DNA from: Limnohabitans sp. T6-20
GTDB taxonomy: Bacteria; Pseudomonadota; Gammaproteobacteria; Burkholderiales; Burkholderiaceae_C
Assembly (NCBI RefSeq): GCF_003063505.1
Contig: NZ_NERW01000001.1
Coordinates: 612,501 to 676,500 of the forward strand
DNA length: 64,000 nucleotides
Reading direction: 5' to 3'
Both the position numbers and the translations under genes were made by a program. Below, in pieces: positions 27,169 to 36,979 of the stretch. The notes under the pieces are model-generated. The model searched no databases, was not told where the DNA came from, and was given only the letters and a program-made list of their open reading frames with translations. Position 1 is the first letter of the stretch. Each line of letters starts with the position of its first letter.

Positions 27169-30093
27169 TCAGCTCAGGTGCTTGCCGATGATCCCGGCCA
27201 ACTCGAACATGGTGGCCTGGTCTTTGCCGAACACGGCCTGCAGTTTGCCGTCGGCGGTGATCGAGCGCTTGTCGGCCGGGTTTTGCAGGTTGTTGGCCTT
27301 GATGTAGTCCCAGATTTTCTTGACCACCTCGGTGCGGGCATAGGTGCCGTCACCGATCACGGCGGCCAGCGCAGCGCTGGGCTTCAAGGTGCCCACAGCG
27401 GCTTTGCGTGGAGCCTTGGGTGCAGTCGTCTTGACGGCTTTTTTGGCCGCAGGCACCTTGGCTGTTTTGACGGCGGTCTTCTTGGCTGCGGGCTTGCCGA
27501 AAGGCGTCTTTTTGGCGGCTGTTTTGCGCGGGGGGTATTTCTTGCCGCCTTCGCGTTGCTCAAACTCAAAAGCCACTTTGCCTTCTTCAGCGTTCCAGGC
27601 CAGGAAGGCCTTGAAGCTGCGGCGCGTGCGGTTGCTCACGAACTTGTCGAGCAAGTCGGTCTTGCCGGTGGCCAGCAATTTGACGACCTGTTCACGCTCC
27701 ACCGGTTGCTGCAAGATGATCTTGCCGCTCTTGAAGTCGCAGCTGGGCGTGGGTTGCTCGTTGGTGGGCACGGCTTTGCTGCACACATAGTTGCTGCCAT
27801 GCTCGTGCACCGGGCTGCCGCACTTGGGGCATGCGCCCAGCGCTTCGTCGCTGAACTCGACGATCTCGCCACTTTCTTCGTTCTTCTTGTCGTCACCGAA
27901 ATCGAATTCGAGCTTCCAATTTTTCTCTTCTTCGTTGTACTTGAGCGCCATCTCGGCCACAAAAGGCCATCCGGCCTTGGAGCGGAAGCCGTCCAGTGGG
28001 CCGATCTTCTTGTGGCGCATGAACTGCTCGACTTCGGCGGGCTCGAAGGTACGGCCTGCGGGCGACTTGCCAAACGAGAAGCCGCAGCCTTCGCTCGCGC
28101 CGTCTGCGCCGGTGCAGGTGTACCTGCGGTAGTTTTCTTTCACCACGCCGCCGCAGTTGGGGCAGGGCGTGGTCACCGTGGCGTAGTCGCCGGGCACGGT
28201 GTCGCGGTCGTATTCCTTGGCTTTCTTGACGATGTGCTCGGTCATGGCCGCGATCTCGGCCATGAAAGTGGAGCGGCTCAACTTGCCTTGCTCCATTTGT
28301 GCGAGCTTGTATTCCCACTCGCCGGTCAGCTCAGGCTTGGACAGTTCCTCCACACCCAAACCGCGCAAGAGCGTCATGAGCTGGAAGGCCTTGGCCGTCG
28401 GGATCATCTCGCGGCCTTCGCGCAGCATGTATTTCTCGTTGATCAGGCCTTCGATGATGGCGGCGCGGGTGGCTGGTGTGCCCAAGCCTTTTTCCTGCAT
28501 GGCTTCGCGCAGCTCGTCGTCGTCGACCATCTTGCCTGCGCCTTCCATGGCACCCAGCAGCGTGGCTTCTGAGTAACGTGCAGGCGGACGCGTTTTGAGG
28601 CCTTTGGCCTCGACCGATTCCACGCCCACCTGTTCGCCGGGCTGCACAGGCACCAGGTTCTGACCTTTGTCGCCGTCTTTAGCGTCTTCGACCTCTTCTG
28701 CGGCTTCTTTGCCATAAATGGCCAACCAACCGGGTTTGACCAGCACCTTGCCCACAGTCTTGAAGCTGTGGCCTGCGGCCACGCTGATGCGGGTGGTCAC
28801 TTGGTATTCGGCGCTGGGGAAAAACACCGCCATGAAGCGGCGCACCACCAGGTCATACAGCTTTTGCTCGGCCTCGGACAGGCCGCTGGGCGCTTGCAGC
28901 GTGGGGATGATGGCGAAGTGGTCCGACACCTTTTTGTTGTCGAACACACGCGGAATTTTGCGCACGTAGTTGTTGTTCAAGGCCGTGAGCGCGTGCGGGG
29001 CCAAATGCTTCATGCCGCTGTCGGCCAGCATCTCGAAGGTTTCCTTGGCCACGGGCACATAGTCTTCGGGCAGGTGGCGCGAATCGGTACGCGGGTAGGT
29101 CAGGGCCTTGTGGCGCTCGTACAGGCTTTGCGCCAGCGCCAGCGTGGTCTTGGCCGAAAAGCCGAACTTGCCGTTGGCTTCGCGCTGCAGGCTGGTCAAG
29201 TCAAACAAGCCGGGGCTGGCTTGTGTGGTGGGTGTGGCCTCTTCGGTGACCGATGCGGTCTTGCCGCGCACGGCATCCACAATCGCCTGCGCTTCTGCAG
29301 CCGTCCATTTGCGGTCGGCTTTCTTCTCGCCGTCTTCTTCTTTCTTCCACTTGGGATCGAACCACTTGCCGGGGTAGGTGCCTGCGGTGGCGGCGAACTC
29401 GGCGTGGATCTCCCAGTAGTCACGGCTGATGAATTTGCGGATTTGCTCTTCGCGCTCGACCACCACGGCCAGCGTGGGGGTTTGCACCCGGCCCACGGTG
29501 GTCAAGAAGAAGCCGCCATCGCGCGAGTTGAAGGCAGTCATGGCGCGGGTGCCGTTGATGCCTACCAGCCAGTCGGCTTCAGAGCGGCTGCGGGCGGCAT
29601 CGGCCAGGCCCTGCATCTGCTGGTTGCTGCGCAGGCTGTCAAAGCCGTCGCGGATCGCTTGTGGCGTCATCGACTGGAGCCACAGGCGTTGCACAGGCTT
29701 GTCCAGGGTCTTGGCACCGCCTGCGTACTGCTCGATCAGGCGGAAGATCAGCTCCCCCTCGCGGCCCGCGTCACAGGCGTTGATGAGCGCGGTCACGTCT
29801 TTGCGCTTGGCCTGTTTGACCACGGCACTCAAACGGCTCTTGGTCTTGTCCACCGGCTTCAAGTCAAAGTGCGGCGGAATGACAGGCAGGTTGGCAAAGC
29901 TCCACTTGCCGCGTTTCACGTCGTATTGCTCGGGGGCCTGGATCTCCACCAGGTGGCCCACCGCGCTGGTCACCACATAGGTGTCGTTCTCAAAGTGGTC
30001 GTCGTGTTTCTCGAACTTGCCGGATACCGGCGTGAGGGCTTTCACGATGTCTTGAGCCACCGAAGGCTTCTCTGCAATTACCAATGTCTTCAT
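27169..30093 (-). CDS. topB: DNA topoisomerase III with C-terminal SWIB/MDM2 domain
   Basis: 974 residues from ATG 30093. Type IA topoisomerase: N-terminal TOPRIM (VIAEKPSVAQDIV, NACDAGREGELIFR), catalytic tyrosine in TYPRTDSRHLP, and the gate and C-terminal regions. Two CxxC-type zinc-ribbon modules follow (CPNCGGVVKEN, then CPKCGSPVHEH). Beyond about residue 840 comes a Lys/Ala-rich linker (repeats like PAAKKT and KAVKTTAPKA), and the last ~75 residues form a SWIB domain (ALAAVIGDGTYARTEVVKKI ... AVFGKDQATMFELAGIIGKHL). It decatenates DNA using ssDNA cleavage. The fusion with SWIB is also known from chlamydial topoisomerases and other Burkholderiales; its role is unknown. Confidence 0.93.
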   Translation of the reverse strand: MKTLVIAEKPSVAQDIVKALTPVSGKFEKHDDHFENDTYVVTSAVGHLVEIQAPEQYDVKRGKWSFANLPVIPPHFDLKPVDKTKSRLSAVVKQAKRKDVTALINACDAGREGELIFRLIEQYAGGAKTLDKPVQRLWLQSMTPQAIRDGFDSLRSNQQMQGLADAARSRSEADWLVGINGTRAMTAFNSRDGGFFLTTVGRVQTPTLAVVVEREEQIRKFISRDYWEIHAEFAATAGTYPGKWFDPKWKKEEDGEKKADRKWTAAEAQAIVDAVRGKTASVTEEATPTTQASPGLFDLTSLQREANGKFGFSAKTTLALAQSLYERHKALTYPRTDSRHLPEDYVPVAKETFEMLADSGMKHLAPHALTALNNNYVRKIPRVFDNKKVSDHFAIIPTLQAPSGLSEAEQKLYDLVVRRFMAVFFPSAEYQVTTRISVAAGHSFKTVGKVLVKPGWLAIYGKEAAEEVEDAKDGDKGQNLVPVQPGEQVGVESVEAKGLKTRPPARYSEATLLGAMEGAGKMVDDDELREAMQEKGLGTPATRAAIIEGLINEKYMLREGREMIPTAKAFQLMTLLRGLGVEELSKPELTGEWEYKLAQMEQGKLSRSTFMAEIAAMTEHIVKKAKEYDRDTVPGDYATVTTPCPNCGGVVKENYRRYTCTGADGASEGCGFSFGKSPAGRTFEPAEVEQFMRHKKIGPLDGFRSKAGWPFVAEMALKYNEEEKNWKLEFDFGDDKKNEESGEIVEFSDEALGACPKCGSPVHEHGSNYVCSKAVPTNEQPTPSCDFKSGKIILQQPVEREQVVKLLATGKTDLLDKFVSNRTRRSFKAFLAWNAEEGKVAFEFEQREGGKKYPPRKTAAKKTPFGKPAAKKTAVKTAKVPAAKKAVKTTAPKAPRKAAVGTLKPSAALAAVIGDGTYARTEVVKKIWDYIKANNLQNPADKRSITADGKLQAVFGKDQATMFELAGIIGKHLS

Positions 30094-30188
30094 GTCATTA
30101 CAATCCGTTGTCTCGCGTGTGCGCACGCGCCCGGGCACGCGCTCACGCGCACGCCCACATGAATTCACCATAACAAATTTTTAACGCC

Positions 30189-30884
30189 GTGGCCAAAACC
30201 CCAGTTTCTTCCCCCAGCCGCTCCAGCGCGAGCGCATCCGGCAAACGCATCCAGGTTCGCCGCTCCGGCGTGCATGGCAAGGGCGTGTTTGCACTGCAAG
30301 ACCTCGCCGAAGGCGAGACCCTGATCGAATACGTGGGCGAGGTCATCAGCTGGGACGAGGCACAAGACCGCCACCCCCACGACCCTGAAGACCCGAACCA
30401 CACCTTCTACTTCCATGTGAACGAAGACCGGGTGATCGACGCGCTGCACGGCGGCAACTCTTCACGCTGGATCAACCACAGCTGCAACCCCAATTGCGAA
30501 GCCGACGAAGAAAACGACCGCATTTTCATCAAAGCCATCCGCAACATCAAGGCGGGCGAAGAGCTGAACTACGACTACGGTCTGATCATCGACGAGCCTT
30601 ACACCAAGAAGCTCAAGGCCGAATACCCTTGCTGGTGTGGCAGCAAGAACTGCCGTGGCACGCTGCTGTCGCCCAAAGAGCGCAAAGACACACCCAAGAT
30701 TCCAAGCCAGAAAAAAGCCAAGGCCAAGTCCAAAGACAAACCGAAGGTCAAGTCTGAGGCTAAGCCGAAAAACCAAGCCAAGGCGAAAGCCAAAAGCAAA
30801 GCACCTCAAGCGGCCAAGCCCGTGAAAACGGAAAAGGTCAACAAGACGGCCAAGCCCAAAAAGGCGGTCACGAAAAAGGGCTGA
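30189..30884 (+). CDS. SET-domain protein (lysine methyltransferase) with Lys-rich histone-like tail
   Basis: 231 residues, GTG start. Residues 20-135 form a SET domain: GVHGKGVFA, the SAM/pseudoknot motif NHSCNPNC (96-103) and GEELNYDY (123-130). A post-SET motif follows with C148, C150 and C155, which with a SET-domain cysteine would bind one zinc. Residues ~165-231 are almost pure Lys/Ala/Pro/Ser, resembling histone H1/KfrA-style DNA-binding tails. It is expected to methylate lysine residues of a protein, possibly including its own tail. It is divergent from topB with 95 bp between start codons; topB carries a similar Lys/Ala-rich stretch. Confidence 0.88.
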   Translation: MAKTPVSSPSRSSASASGKRIQVRRSGVHGKGVFALQDLAEGETLIEYVGEVISWDEAQDRHPHDPEDPNHTFYFHVNEDRVIDALHGGNSSRWINHSCNPNCEADEENDRIFIKAIRNIKAGEELNYDYGLIIDEPYTKKLKAEYPCWCGSKNCRGTLLSPKERKDTPKIPSQKKAKAKSKDKPKVKSEAKPKNQAKAKAKSKAPQAAKPVKTEKVNKTAKPKKAVTKKG

Positions 30885-30911
30885 CCCCTGCTGGCCTGCA
30901 GCGTTGACCCT

Positions 30912-31013
30912 TTAGGAGGCCGCCCCCGCAGCCGAATGCTGGTCAATCTCTGCAGGCCTTGTCGAAGGCGCCAAAAAACGCCAACATTCGCGAGCAGGGG
31001 CTCGCTTTCACAA
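30912..31013. repeat. REP-like palindromic repeat, copy A
   Basis: Two related modules in opposite orientation, GGCCGCCCCCGCAGCCGAATG at left and CATTCGCGAGCAGGGGCTCGC with TTTCACAA at right, spaced by about 45 bp. Same family as the repeats at 32822, 49697 and 50407. Lies between the SET gene and birA. Confidence 0.7.
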
Positions 31014-31037
31014 CGCACACGTTGAGCCAACGCCACC

Positions 31038-31817
31038 ATGATCACGCCCACCGCTTGGCCTGCTGAAACTGTTTGGCAACAGGTGTTCCCCCTGTTGCCC
31101 GATTTCACGGTCGAAGTGCTGCCCGAAATCGATTCGAGCAACAGCGAACTCATGCGCCGGGCCCGCGCCGGGCAGCACGAGCCCACACTGCTGGTGGCCG
31201 AGCGCCAAACCGCAGGCCGTGGCCGCATGGGCCGAGTGTGGCAAAGCCAGCCGGGCGATTCACTCACCTTTTCACTCAGCCTGGCGCTGAAGCCCCAAGA
31301 CTGGTCTGGCCTGTCGCTGGCTGTGGGCCTGAGCTTGGCCGAAAGTCTGCACTCCGACGTGGGCCTGAAGTGGCCCAACGATTTGTGGTTTCAAGACCGC
31401 AAGCTCGGCGGCATCCTGGTCGAAGCGGCCAGCATGGGCGGGCGCAGCCAAGTGGTGGTGGGGGTGGGGCTGAACATCCGCCCGCGCCCCGCAGACGGCC
31501 TCAACACAGCGCCAGCGGCCCTCACCGAGCTGCTGCCGGACTTGACCGCACCTGACTGCCTGGCACGCGTGGCGATGCCTTTGATCCAGACCTTGTTGGC
31601 GTTTGAACGCGAAGGGTTTGCGCCGCTGCAAACCCGGTTTGAGTCGCGCGATGTGCTCAAGGGCCGGCGCGTGCACACCAGCGATGGCCAAGTCGGCGTG
31701 GCAATCGGCGTCAGCCCCAGCGGCGCTTTGCGGTTGCAAACCGACACCGGTGTGCAAGAAATTCACAGCGCCGAAGTCAGCGTGCGCCCATTTCCCTTGG
31801 AGAACGAGTCCCGATGA
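31038..31817 (+). CDS. birA: Biotin--[acetyl-CoA-carboxylase] ligase
   Basis: 259 residues. Contains the biotinyl-AMP loop AGRGRMGRVW near residue 60-70, the catalytic KWPNDLW motif and KLGGILVE, then GVGLNI and a short C-terminal beta domain (VHTSDGQVGVAIGVSPSGAL). It lacks the N-terminal helix-turn-helix of E. coli BirA, so it is a monofunctional ligase that attaches biotin to AccB and does not repress bio genes. The ATG overlaps nothing upstream; the next gene starts inside its stop codon (ATGA), coupling their translation. Start ATG at 31038 follows GCCACC with a weak ribosome site. Confidence 0.93.
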   Translation: MITPTAWPAETVWQQVFPLLPDFTVEVLPEIDSSNSELMRRARAGQHEPTLLVAERQTAGRGRMGRVWQSQPGDSLTFSLSLALKPQDWSGLSLAVGLSLAESLHSDVGLKWPNDLWFQDRKLGGILVEAASMGGRSQVVVGVGLNIRPRPADGLNTAPAALTELLPDLTAPDCLARVAMPLIQTLLAFEREGFAPLQTRFESRDVLKGRRVHTSDGQVGVAIGVSPSGALRLQTDTGVQEIHSAEVSVRPFPLENESR

Positions 31818-32119
31818 TGCGTTGGTTGATGGCCCTTTTGCTGATCCTGAATCTGCTCACGCTCGCTTGGCAATGGGACGCTTTTGCCCGCTGGGGCTGG
31901 GGCCCCAACACCGCGCGCGAACCTGAACGCGTGCTGAACCAGCTGCGACCTGAAGCCATTCAAGTCGAAACCCCTGCTGCTGCCTCACAACGCATGGCAG
32001 CGTCAGCGGCCTCAGAGGCCAGCGCCGCAGCATCGACGGGCCCAGCGGCCAGCGCGTCGGTGCCTTCCGCACCCGTTACGCCAGCGCCAGCCAGCCCCGC
32101 AGCCAAAACGAACCCTTAA
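31814..32119 (+). CDS. Small membrane-anchored Ala/Ser/Pro-rich protein
   Basis: 101 residues. An N-terminal hydrophobic segment (MMRWLMALLLILNLLTLAWQ) is either a transmembrane anchor or an uncleaved signal, followed by NTAREPERVLNQLRPEAIQV and a low-complexity tail of Ala, Ser and Pro. No family recognised, although similar proteins with this layout are seen beside birA in related genera; the ERVLNQLRPE stretch recalls SPOR-protein leaders. It overlaps birA by 4 bp (ATGA at 31814-31817), so translation is coupled. Confidence 0.65.
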   Translation: MMRWLMALLLILNLLTLAWQWDAFARWGWGPNTAREPERVLNQLRPEAIQVETPAAASQRMAASAASEASAAASTGPAASASVPSAPVTPAPASPAAKTNP

Positions 32120-32139
32120 CCCCTTTGACGGAGACTTTG

Positions 32140-32799
32140 ATGAGCCTGAAACTTTACTTCGCCCCCGGTGCCTGTTCTTTCGTGCCCCATGTGCTGCTGG
32201 AAATGAGCGGTGCCGAGTTTGAACCCAGCATGGTCAAGCTGCACAAAGGCGAGCAAAACAGCGAGGAATACAAAGCCATCAACCCGCGTGGCCAAGTGCC
32301 TGTGCTGGTCAACAACGGCCAGGCGGTCACGCAAATCGTGGCCATAGTGTTGCACCTGGACCAGCTGTTCCCACAAGCGGGCTTCTTGCCCACCGAGCCC
32401 TTGGCCCGCGCGCAAGCCATCTCCACGCTGGCCTGGATGAACAACACCGTGCACCCCACCTTCACGCACATCTTCATGCCGCAAAAGTTCTCGGACTTGC
32501 CCGAAGTGCAAGCCGCCCTCAAGCCTTACAACACCCAACTGTTCCGCGGCATGCTGGGCGAATTGCAGACACTGGTGAAAGCGGCTGCGGCCAAAGGCCA
32601 GGCATGGCTGAGCGGTGAGCGTTTTGGTCCACTGGACGCTTACAGCCTGACCCTCACGCGCTGGGGCACCATTGCCGGCATCACGCCCGAAGAACACCCC
32701 GAACTGTGGGCCTTTGTGCAAAAAGTGGCGGCAGAACCTGCCGTGGCCCGCGTGATGGAGCGCGAGCGTTTGCAGCTGAACATGGGCAAGCCCGCTTGA
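32140..32799 (+). CDS. Glutathione S-transferase (1)
   Basis: 219 residues from ATG 32140, with GGAG nine bases upstream. The N-terminal thioredoxin-like domain starts MSLKLYFAPGACSFVPHVLLE, typical of bacterial beta-class GSTs in which a Cys/Ser near residue 10 contacts glutathione; NPRGQVPVLV supplies the cis-proline. The C-terminal all-alpha domain follows (LAWMNNTVHPTF ... YSLTLTRWG). Role: conjugation or reduction of electrophiles with glutathione; substrate unknown. Located 20 bp after the small membrane-anchored gene. Confidence 0.9.
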   Translation: MSLKLYFAPGACSFVPHVLLEMSGAEFEPSMVKLHKGEQNSEEYKAINPRGQVPVLVNNGQAVTQIVAIVLHLDQLFPQAGFLPTEPLARAQAISTLAWMNNTVHPTFTHIFMPQKFSDLPEVQAALKPYNTQLFRGMLGELQTLVKAAAAKGQAWLSGERFGPLDAYSLTLTRWGTIAGITPEEHPELWAFVQKVAAEPAVARVMERERLQLNMGKPA

Positions 32800-32821
32800 G
32801 ACAGACAACGCCCCTTCAGGA

Positions 32822-32950
32822 CTTCGGCCACAGGGGCAGTCTCCCGCAAAGATAGGGCTTTTGGAGGCGCATGTGGGAGCGAGCCCCTGCTCGCGAATGG
32901 CAGCCAGCGCCATTTCAGGCATTCGGGCGCAGGGGCGACCTCCCACAAAA
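32822..32950. repeat. REP-like palindromic repeat, copy B
   Basis: Three modules. A partial one at 32822-32850 (CTTCGGCCACAGGGGC...CTCCCGCAAA), then TGTGGGAGCGAGCCCCTGCT with CGCGAATG at 32871-32899, and CATTCGGGCGCAGGGGCGAC with CTCCCACAA ending near 32948. The last two can pair into a long imperfect hairpin. It lies in the convergent gap between a GST and the sensor kinase, where it may also end transcription. Confidence 0.7.
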
Positions 32951-32969
32951 AGCGGGGCTGCGCCTGCTT

Positions 32970-34433
32970 TCAGCTGGGCGTGTTGAACCGCAGGGTGAAG
33001 CAAGCACCCGGCGGGGTCTGGTTGGGAAAGGCCGCGTCCACGCTGACGCTGGCGCCATGCTGCTGCGCAATTTCCCTGACGATCGGCAAACCCAAGCCTG
33101 AGCCGTCGACGTTGGTGCCCAGCGCCCGGTAAAACGGCTGAAACACCAGATCGCGCTCGGCCAAGGGAATGCCCAGACCGTTGTCTTCTACCTGCATCAC
33201 CAGCGCTTTGCTGTACGGGTCGACCAAAACACGCACCGTGACCACACCCGGATGCTCTGGCGTGCAAGGGGTGTAGTGGATCGCGTTTTCGACCAGGTTG
33301 CGCACCATTTCCTTGAGCAAGGTCGGGTTGCCCTGCACGCATGCCCCCGGTGTCCCGGCATCCACGCCTTCGTAGCCCAGATCGAGGCCCTTGTCCATCG
33401 CCCGGGGCAGACAGTCTTGCAGCACTTCGCTGGCCAACAGCACCATGTCGCAGCTTTGCTGAGGCACATGCGTGCCGCCACCTTCTGCACGGGCAAGTGA
33501 CAACAGCTGGTTCACCGTGTGCGTGGCCTGCACACTGGCGCGGCCGATTTGCTTCAATGATTTTTTCAGGTCTTCTTCGCTGGAGCCTGAACGCTGCGCC
33601 AGATCGGCCTGCATGCGCAAACCCGCCAAGGGTGTTTTGAGCTGGTGCGCTGCATCCGCCAAAAAACGCTTCTGGGTGACGATCGAGTCCTTCAGGCGTT
33701 CGAGCAGATCATTCACCGACACCACCAACGGCGCCACTTCCATGGGCACGGCCTTGTCATCCAGCGGGCTCAGGTCATCGGGCTTGCGGGCACGGATGCG
33801 CTCTTCGAGTTCGGACAACGGCTTGATGCCGCGCACCAGCGCTAGCCACACCAACAGCACCGCCAAGGGCAACAAAGCGAACTGGGGCAGCATCACGCCC
33901 TTGATGATCTCGGCCGCCAGCACAGAGCGTTTTTCACGCGTCTCGGCCACCTGCACCAGTGCGGGATGCTTGCCCTCGGCATCGAGGCGTATCCAGGTGT
34001 AGGCCACGCGCACCTCGAAGCCGCGCATTTCGTCATCGCGGATGTGCACTTCGTAGCTGCTGCCTTTGTCTTGGTCCACGGGGGGCAAGGGCAGATCCCG
34101 CTCACCACTCAGGTGCTCTTGGTGCCCGCCCCGCACCTGGTAATAAACCAGGTCGGTCTCGTCGGCCCGCAACAGTTCACTCGCAGGCTGGGGCAGGTTG
34201 AATTGCACCCGTTTGTCGGGGCCGAGCTTGACCTGTTGGGCCAAGGCCTGCACGTTGTAGACCAGTGCGCGGTCGAACGGTTTGTTGGCCAGCCCTTGCG
34301 CCACCAGCCAGGTCAGGGCCAGGCTGATCGGCCACAGCAGCAGCAGTGGGGTGAGCATCCAGTCGAGGATTTCCCCGAACAAGGAACGTTGTTCCCGCTT
34401 GAAGATGCGCACATTCCAGCCGCGGGATTTCAT
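32970..34433 (-). CDS. Sensor histidine kinase (TctE/QseC type)
   Basis: 487 residues. N-terminal transmembrane segment (LDWMLTPLLLLWPISLALTWLV), a periplasmic sensor domain of about 140 residues, a second transmembrane segment (MLPQFALLPLAVLLVWLALV), a short HAMP-like linker, then the dimerisation H-box with the phosphorylated histidine in FLADAAHQLKTPLAG, and the ATPase domain with N-box (VRNLVENAIHYTP), VEDNGLGIP and GSGLGLPIVREI. It is the second gene of an operon after the response regulator (50 bp gap). The ligand is unknown; the TctE-type similarity suggests a carboxylate, but no TctABC genes are present. Confidence 0.92.
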   Translation of the reverse strand: MKSRGWNVRIFKREQRSLFGEILDWMLTPLLLLWPISLALTWLVAQGLANKPFDRALVYNVQALAQQVKLGPDKRVQFNLPQPASELLRADETDLVYYQVRGGHQEHLSGERDLPLPPVDQDKGSSYEVHIRDDEMRGFEVRVAYTWIRLDAEGKHPALVQVAETREKRSVLAAEIIKGVMLPQFALLPLAVLLVWLALVRGIKPLSELEERIRARKPDDLSPLDDKAVPMEVAPLVVSVNDLLERLKDSIVTQKRFLADAAHQLKTPLAGLRMQADLAQRSGSSEEDLKKSLKQIGRASVQATHTVNQLLSLARAEGGGTHVPQQSCDMVLLASEVLQDCLPRAMDKGLDLGYEGVDAGTPGACVQGNPTLLKEMVRNLVENAIHYTPCTPEHPGVVTVRVLVDPYSKALVMQVEDNGLGIPLAERDLVFQPFYRALGTNVDGSGLGLPIVREIAQQHGASVSVDAAFPNQTPPGACFTLRFNTPS

Positions 34434-34483
34434 GGCGGCGGCATCCTGGATTGGGGGGCGATGCGTGTCAAATCACCAGGCAC

Positions 34484-35158
34484 TTAGCCCGGGATTTTTT
34501 CCAAGCAATAGCCCAAGCCACGCACGGTGGCGATGCGGATCGGGCCTTTTTCGATCTTCTTGCGCAAGCGGTGGATGTACACCTCGATCGCGTTGTTGCT
34601 GACCTCTTCGCCCCATTCACACAGGCGCTCGACCAACTGGTCTTTGCTGACCAACCGGCCCGCACGCTGCAACAAGACTTCCAGCAAGCCCAACTCGCGG
34701 GCGGACAGCTCGACCATCTTGCCGTCGATGGTGGCCACTCGGCCAGACTGGTCATAAATCAGCGGGCCGTGCTTGATTTGTGAGGTCGCACCACCCATGC
34801 CACGGCGGGTGAGGGCGCGCACACGGGCTTCGAGTTCTTGCAGGCTGAAGGGCTTGGCCATGTAATCGTCGGCGCCATAGTCCAGGCCTTTGACGCGCTC
34901 TTCAACACTGTCTGCCGCCGTGAGAATGAGCACTGGCAATGTGGAGCCTCTGGAGCGCAAGCGCTTGAGCACTTCCAGCCCATGCATTTTGGGCAAGCCC
35001 AGATCAAGGATCAGCAAGTCAAATTCGTTGTTGGTCATCAAGGCCGCATCGGCCTCGCTGCCACTGGCCACGTGGTCCACCGCCGCACCAGCGCTGCGCA
35101 ATGTGCGCAGCAATCCATCGGCAAGCACCTGGTCATCTTCGGCTATCAGAATTCGCAT
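34484..35158 (-). CDS. OmpR-family response regulator
   Basis: 224 residues. Receiver domain (residues 1-115) with acidic pocket IAEDD at 6-10, phosphorylation Asp in DLLILDLGLP, and Lys in DYMAKPFSL; C-terminal winged helix-turn-helix of the OmpR/PhoB type (SKDQLVERL ... SNNAIEVYIHRLRKKI). It pairs with the sensor kinase just downstream on the same strand. Promoter upstream of 35158. The two-component target genes are not in the window as far as can be seen. Confidence 0.94.
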   Translation of the reverse strand: MRILIAEDDQVLADGLLRTLRSAGAAVDHVASGSEADAALMTNNEFDLLILDLGLPKMHGLEVLKRLRSRGSTLPVLILTAADSVEERVKGLDYGADDYMAKPFSLQELEARVRALTRRGMGGATSQIKHGPLIYDQSGRVATIDGKMVELSARELGLLEVLLQRAGRLVSKDQLVERLCEWGEEVSNNAIEVYIHRLRKKIEKGPIRIATVRGLGYCLEKIPG

Positions 35159-35294
35159 GTCTGTCTCCTGTTTTATGGGTGCGGCTCGTTCCGGGCTGAT
35201 GACCGGGGTGCTGCAATTCTAGTGTCTGGCACAGGGGCTTTTGTCTTGTCAGCAAGAAGCATTTGAGCCGCCATGGCGGCTTGTTCGCGTTCGG

Positions 35295-35798
35295 TCAGTG
35301 CGCATAAGCCTCCAGGCCCAAAGCCACCACGGTCGCCACATCTTTGCCCACGGCATCGCGGAACTCGGCCTCGGCTTGCGCCACCGCATCCTTGAAGGCT
35401 TGCAGCCAAGCCAAGCCCACGGGTGTGAACACCACGCGCCGTGCGCGGGCGTCCGACAAATCGGGCTCGCGCTGCACCAGGCCCCAGGCCGTGCATTGGT
35501 CCACCAAATCCCCCATGGCCTGTTTGCTCATCCCTGCGGCGCGGGCCAAATCGGTCAGGCGTGAGCCCTCCAGTGCCAGATGCCGCGTGATGTGAACGTG
35601 TGCCGCACTGATCTGGTCGCGTGAGGCGAGATTGGCCAAAGCCAAAGGCACACCCTCGTTGCCCGCCATCAGGTAGAGCACGCGTTCGTCAAAGCGGCGC
35701 ATCGCATGCCCCAGCAATCGGCCCAGGTGGGTTTGCCGCCAGCGGTCATCCTGCAGCGCACTGTCCGTCATGGGCGATTGAGAGGCGGTTTCGGTCAT
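35295..35798 (-). CDS. MarR-family transcriptional regulator
   Basis: 167 residues from ATG 35798 (other in-frame ATGs at 35825 and 35771). The winged helix-turn-helix reads LTDLARAAGMSKQAMGDLVDQC followed by the wing DLSDARARRVVFTPVG. Divergent from recA; the 141 bp between the start codons contain GTTTACAG-type repeats (35833-35861) that might be its own operator as well as the LexA box of recA. The ligand is unknown; MarR proteins usually respond to small phenolic compounds or oxidants. Confidence 0.9.
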   Translation of the reverse strand: MTETASQSPMTDSALQDDRWRQTHLGRLLGHAMRRFDERVLYLMAGNEGVPLALANLASRDQISAAHVHITRHLALEGSRLTDLARAAGMSKQAMGDLVDQCTAWGLVQREPDLSDARARRVVFTPVGLAWLQAFKDAVAQAEAEFRDAVGKDVATVVALGLEAYAH

Positions 35799-35861
35799 TC
35801 GCAAATGATAAGGCAAACTGACCAAAAATAGTGTTTACAGGTTTATACAGCTCGTTTACAG

Positions 35862-35881
35862 TACTGTTCACGCATCCAGTA
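35862..35881 (+). promoter_or_regulatory. LexA (SOS) box before recA
   Basis: TACTGT at 35862 and CCAGTA ending at 35881 form a 20-bp dyad matching the proteobacterial LexA consensus CTGT-N8-ACAG with one mismatch (CCAG). It is 59 bp upstream of the recA start codon. Three GTTTACAG-like direct repeats (35833-35861) precede it. Confidence 0.7.
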
Positions 35882-35939
35882 AACAGCACATCACTGCTGA
35901 GCCCGGTGCCCCAACCCATTGATATTCAAGGAGATTTTC

Positions 35940-36977
<1,038 letters not shown>

Positions 36978-36979
36978 GC

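Noticed and set aside
27148..30162. Long plus-strand open frames opposite topB
   Set aside because: They are antisense shadows of a GC-rich gene: biased composition, no domain, and the minus-strand frame is a clear topoisomerase III.
32970..35158. TctDE system with TctABC transporter
   Set aside because: The sensor kinase resembles TctE but no TctA, TctB or adjacent TctC gene is present, so the substrate is left open.
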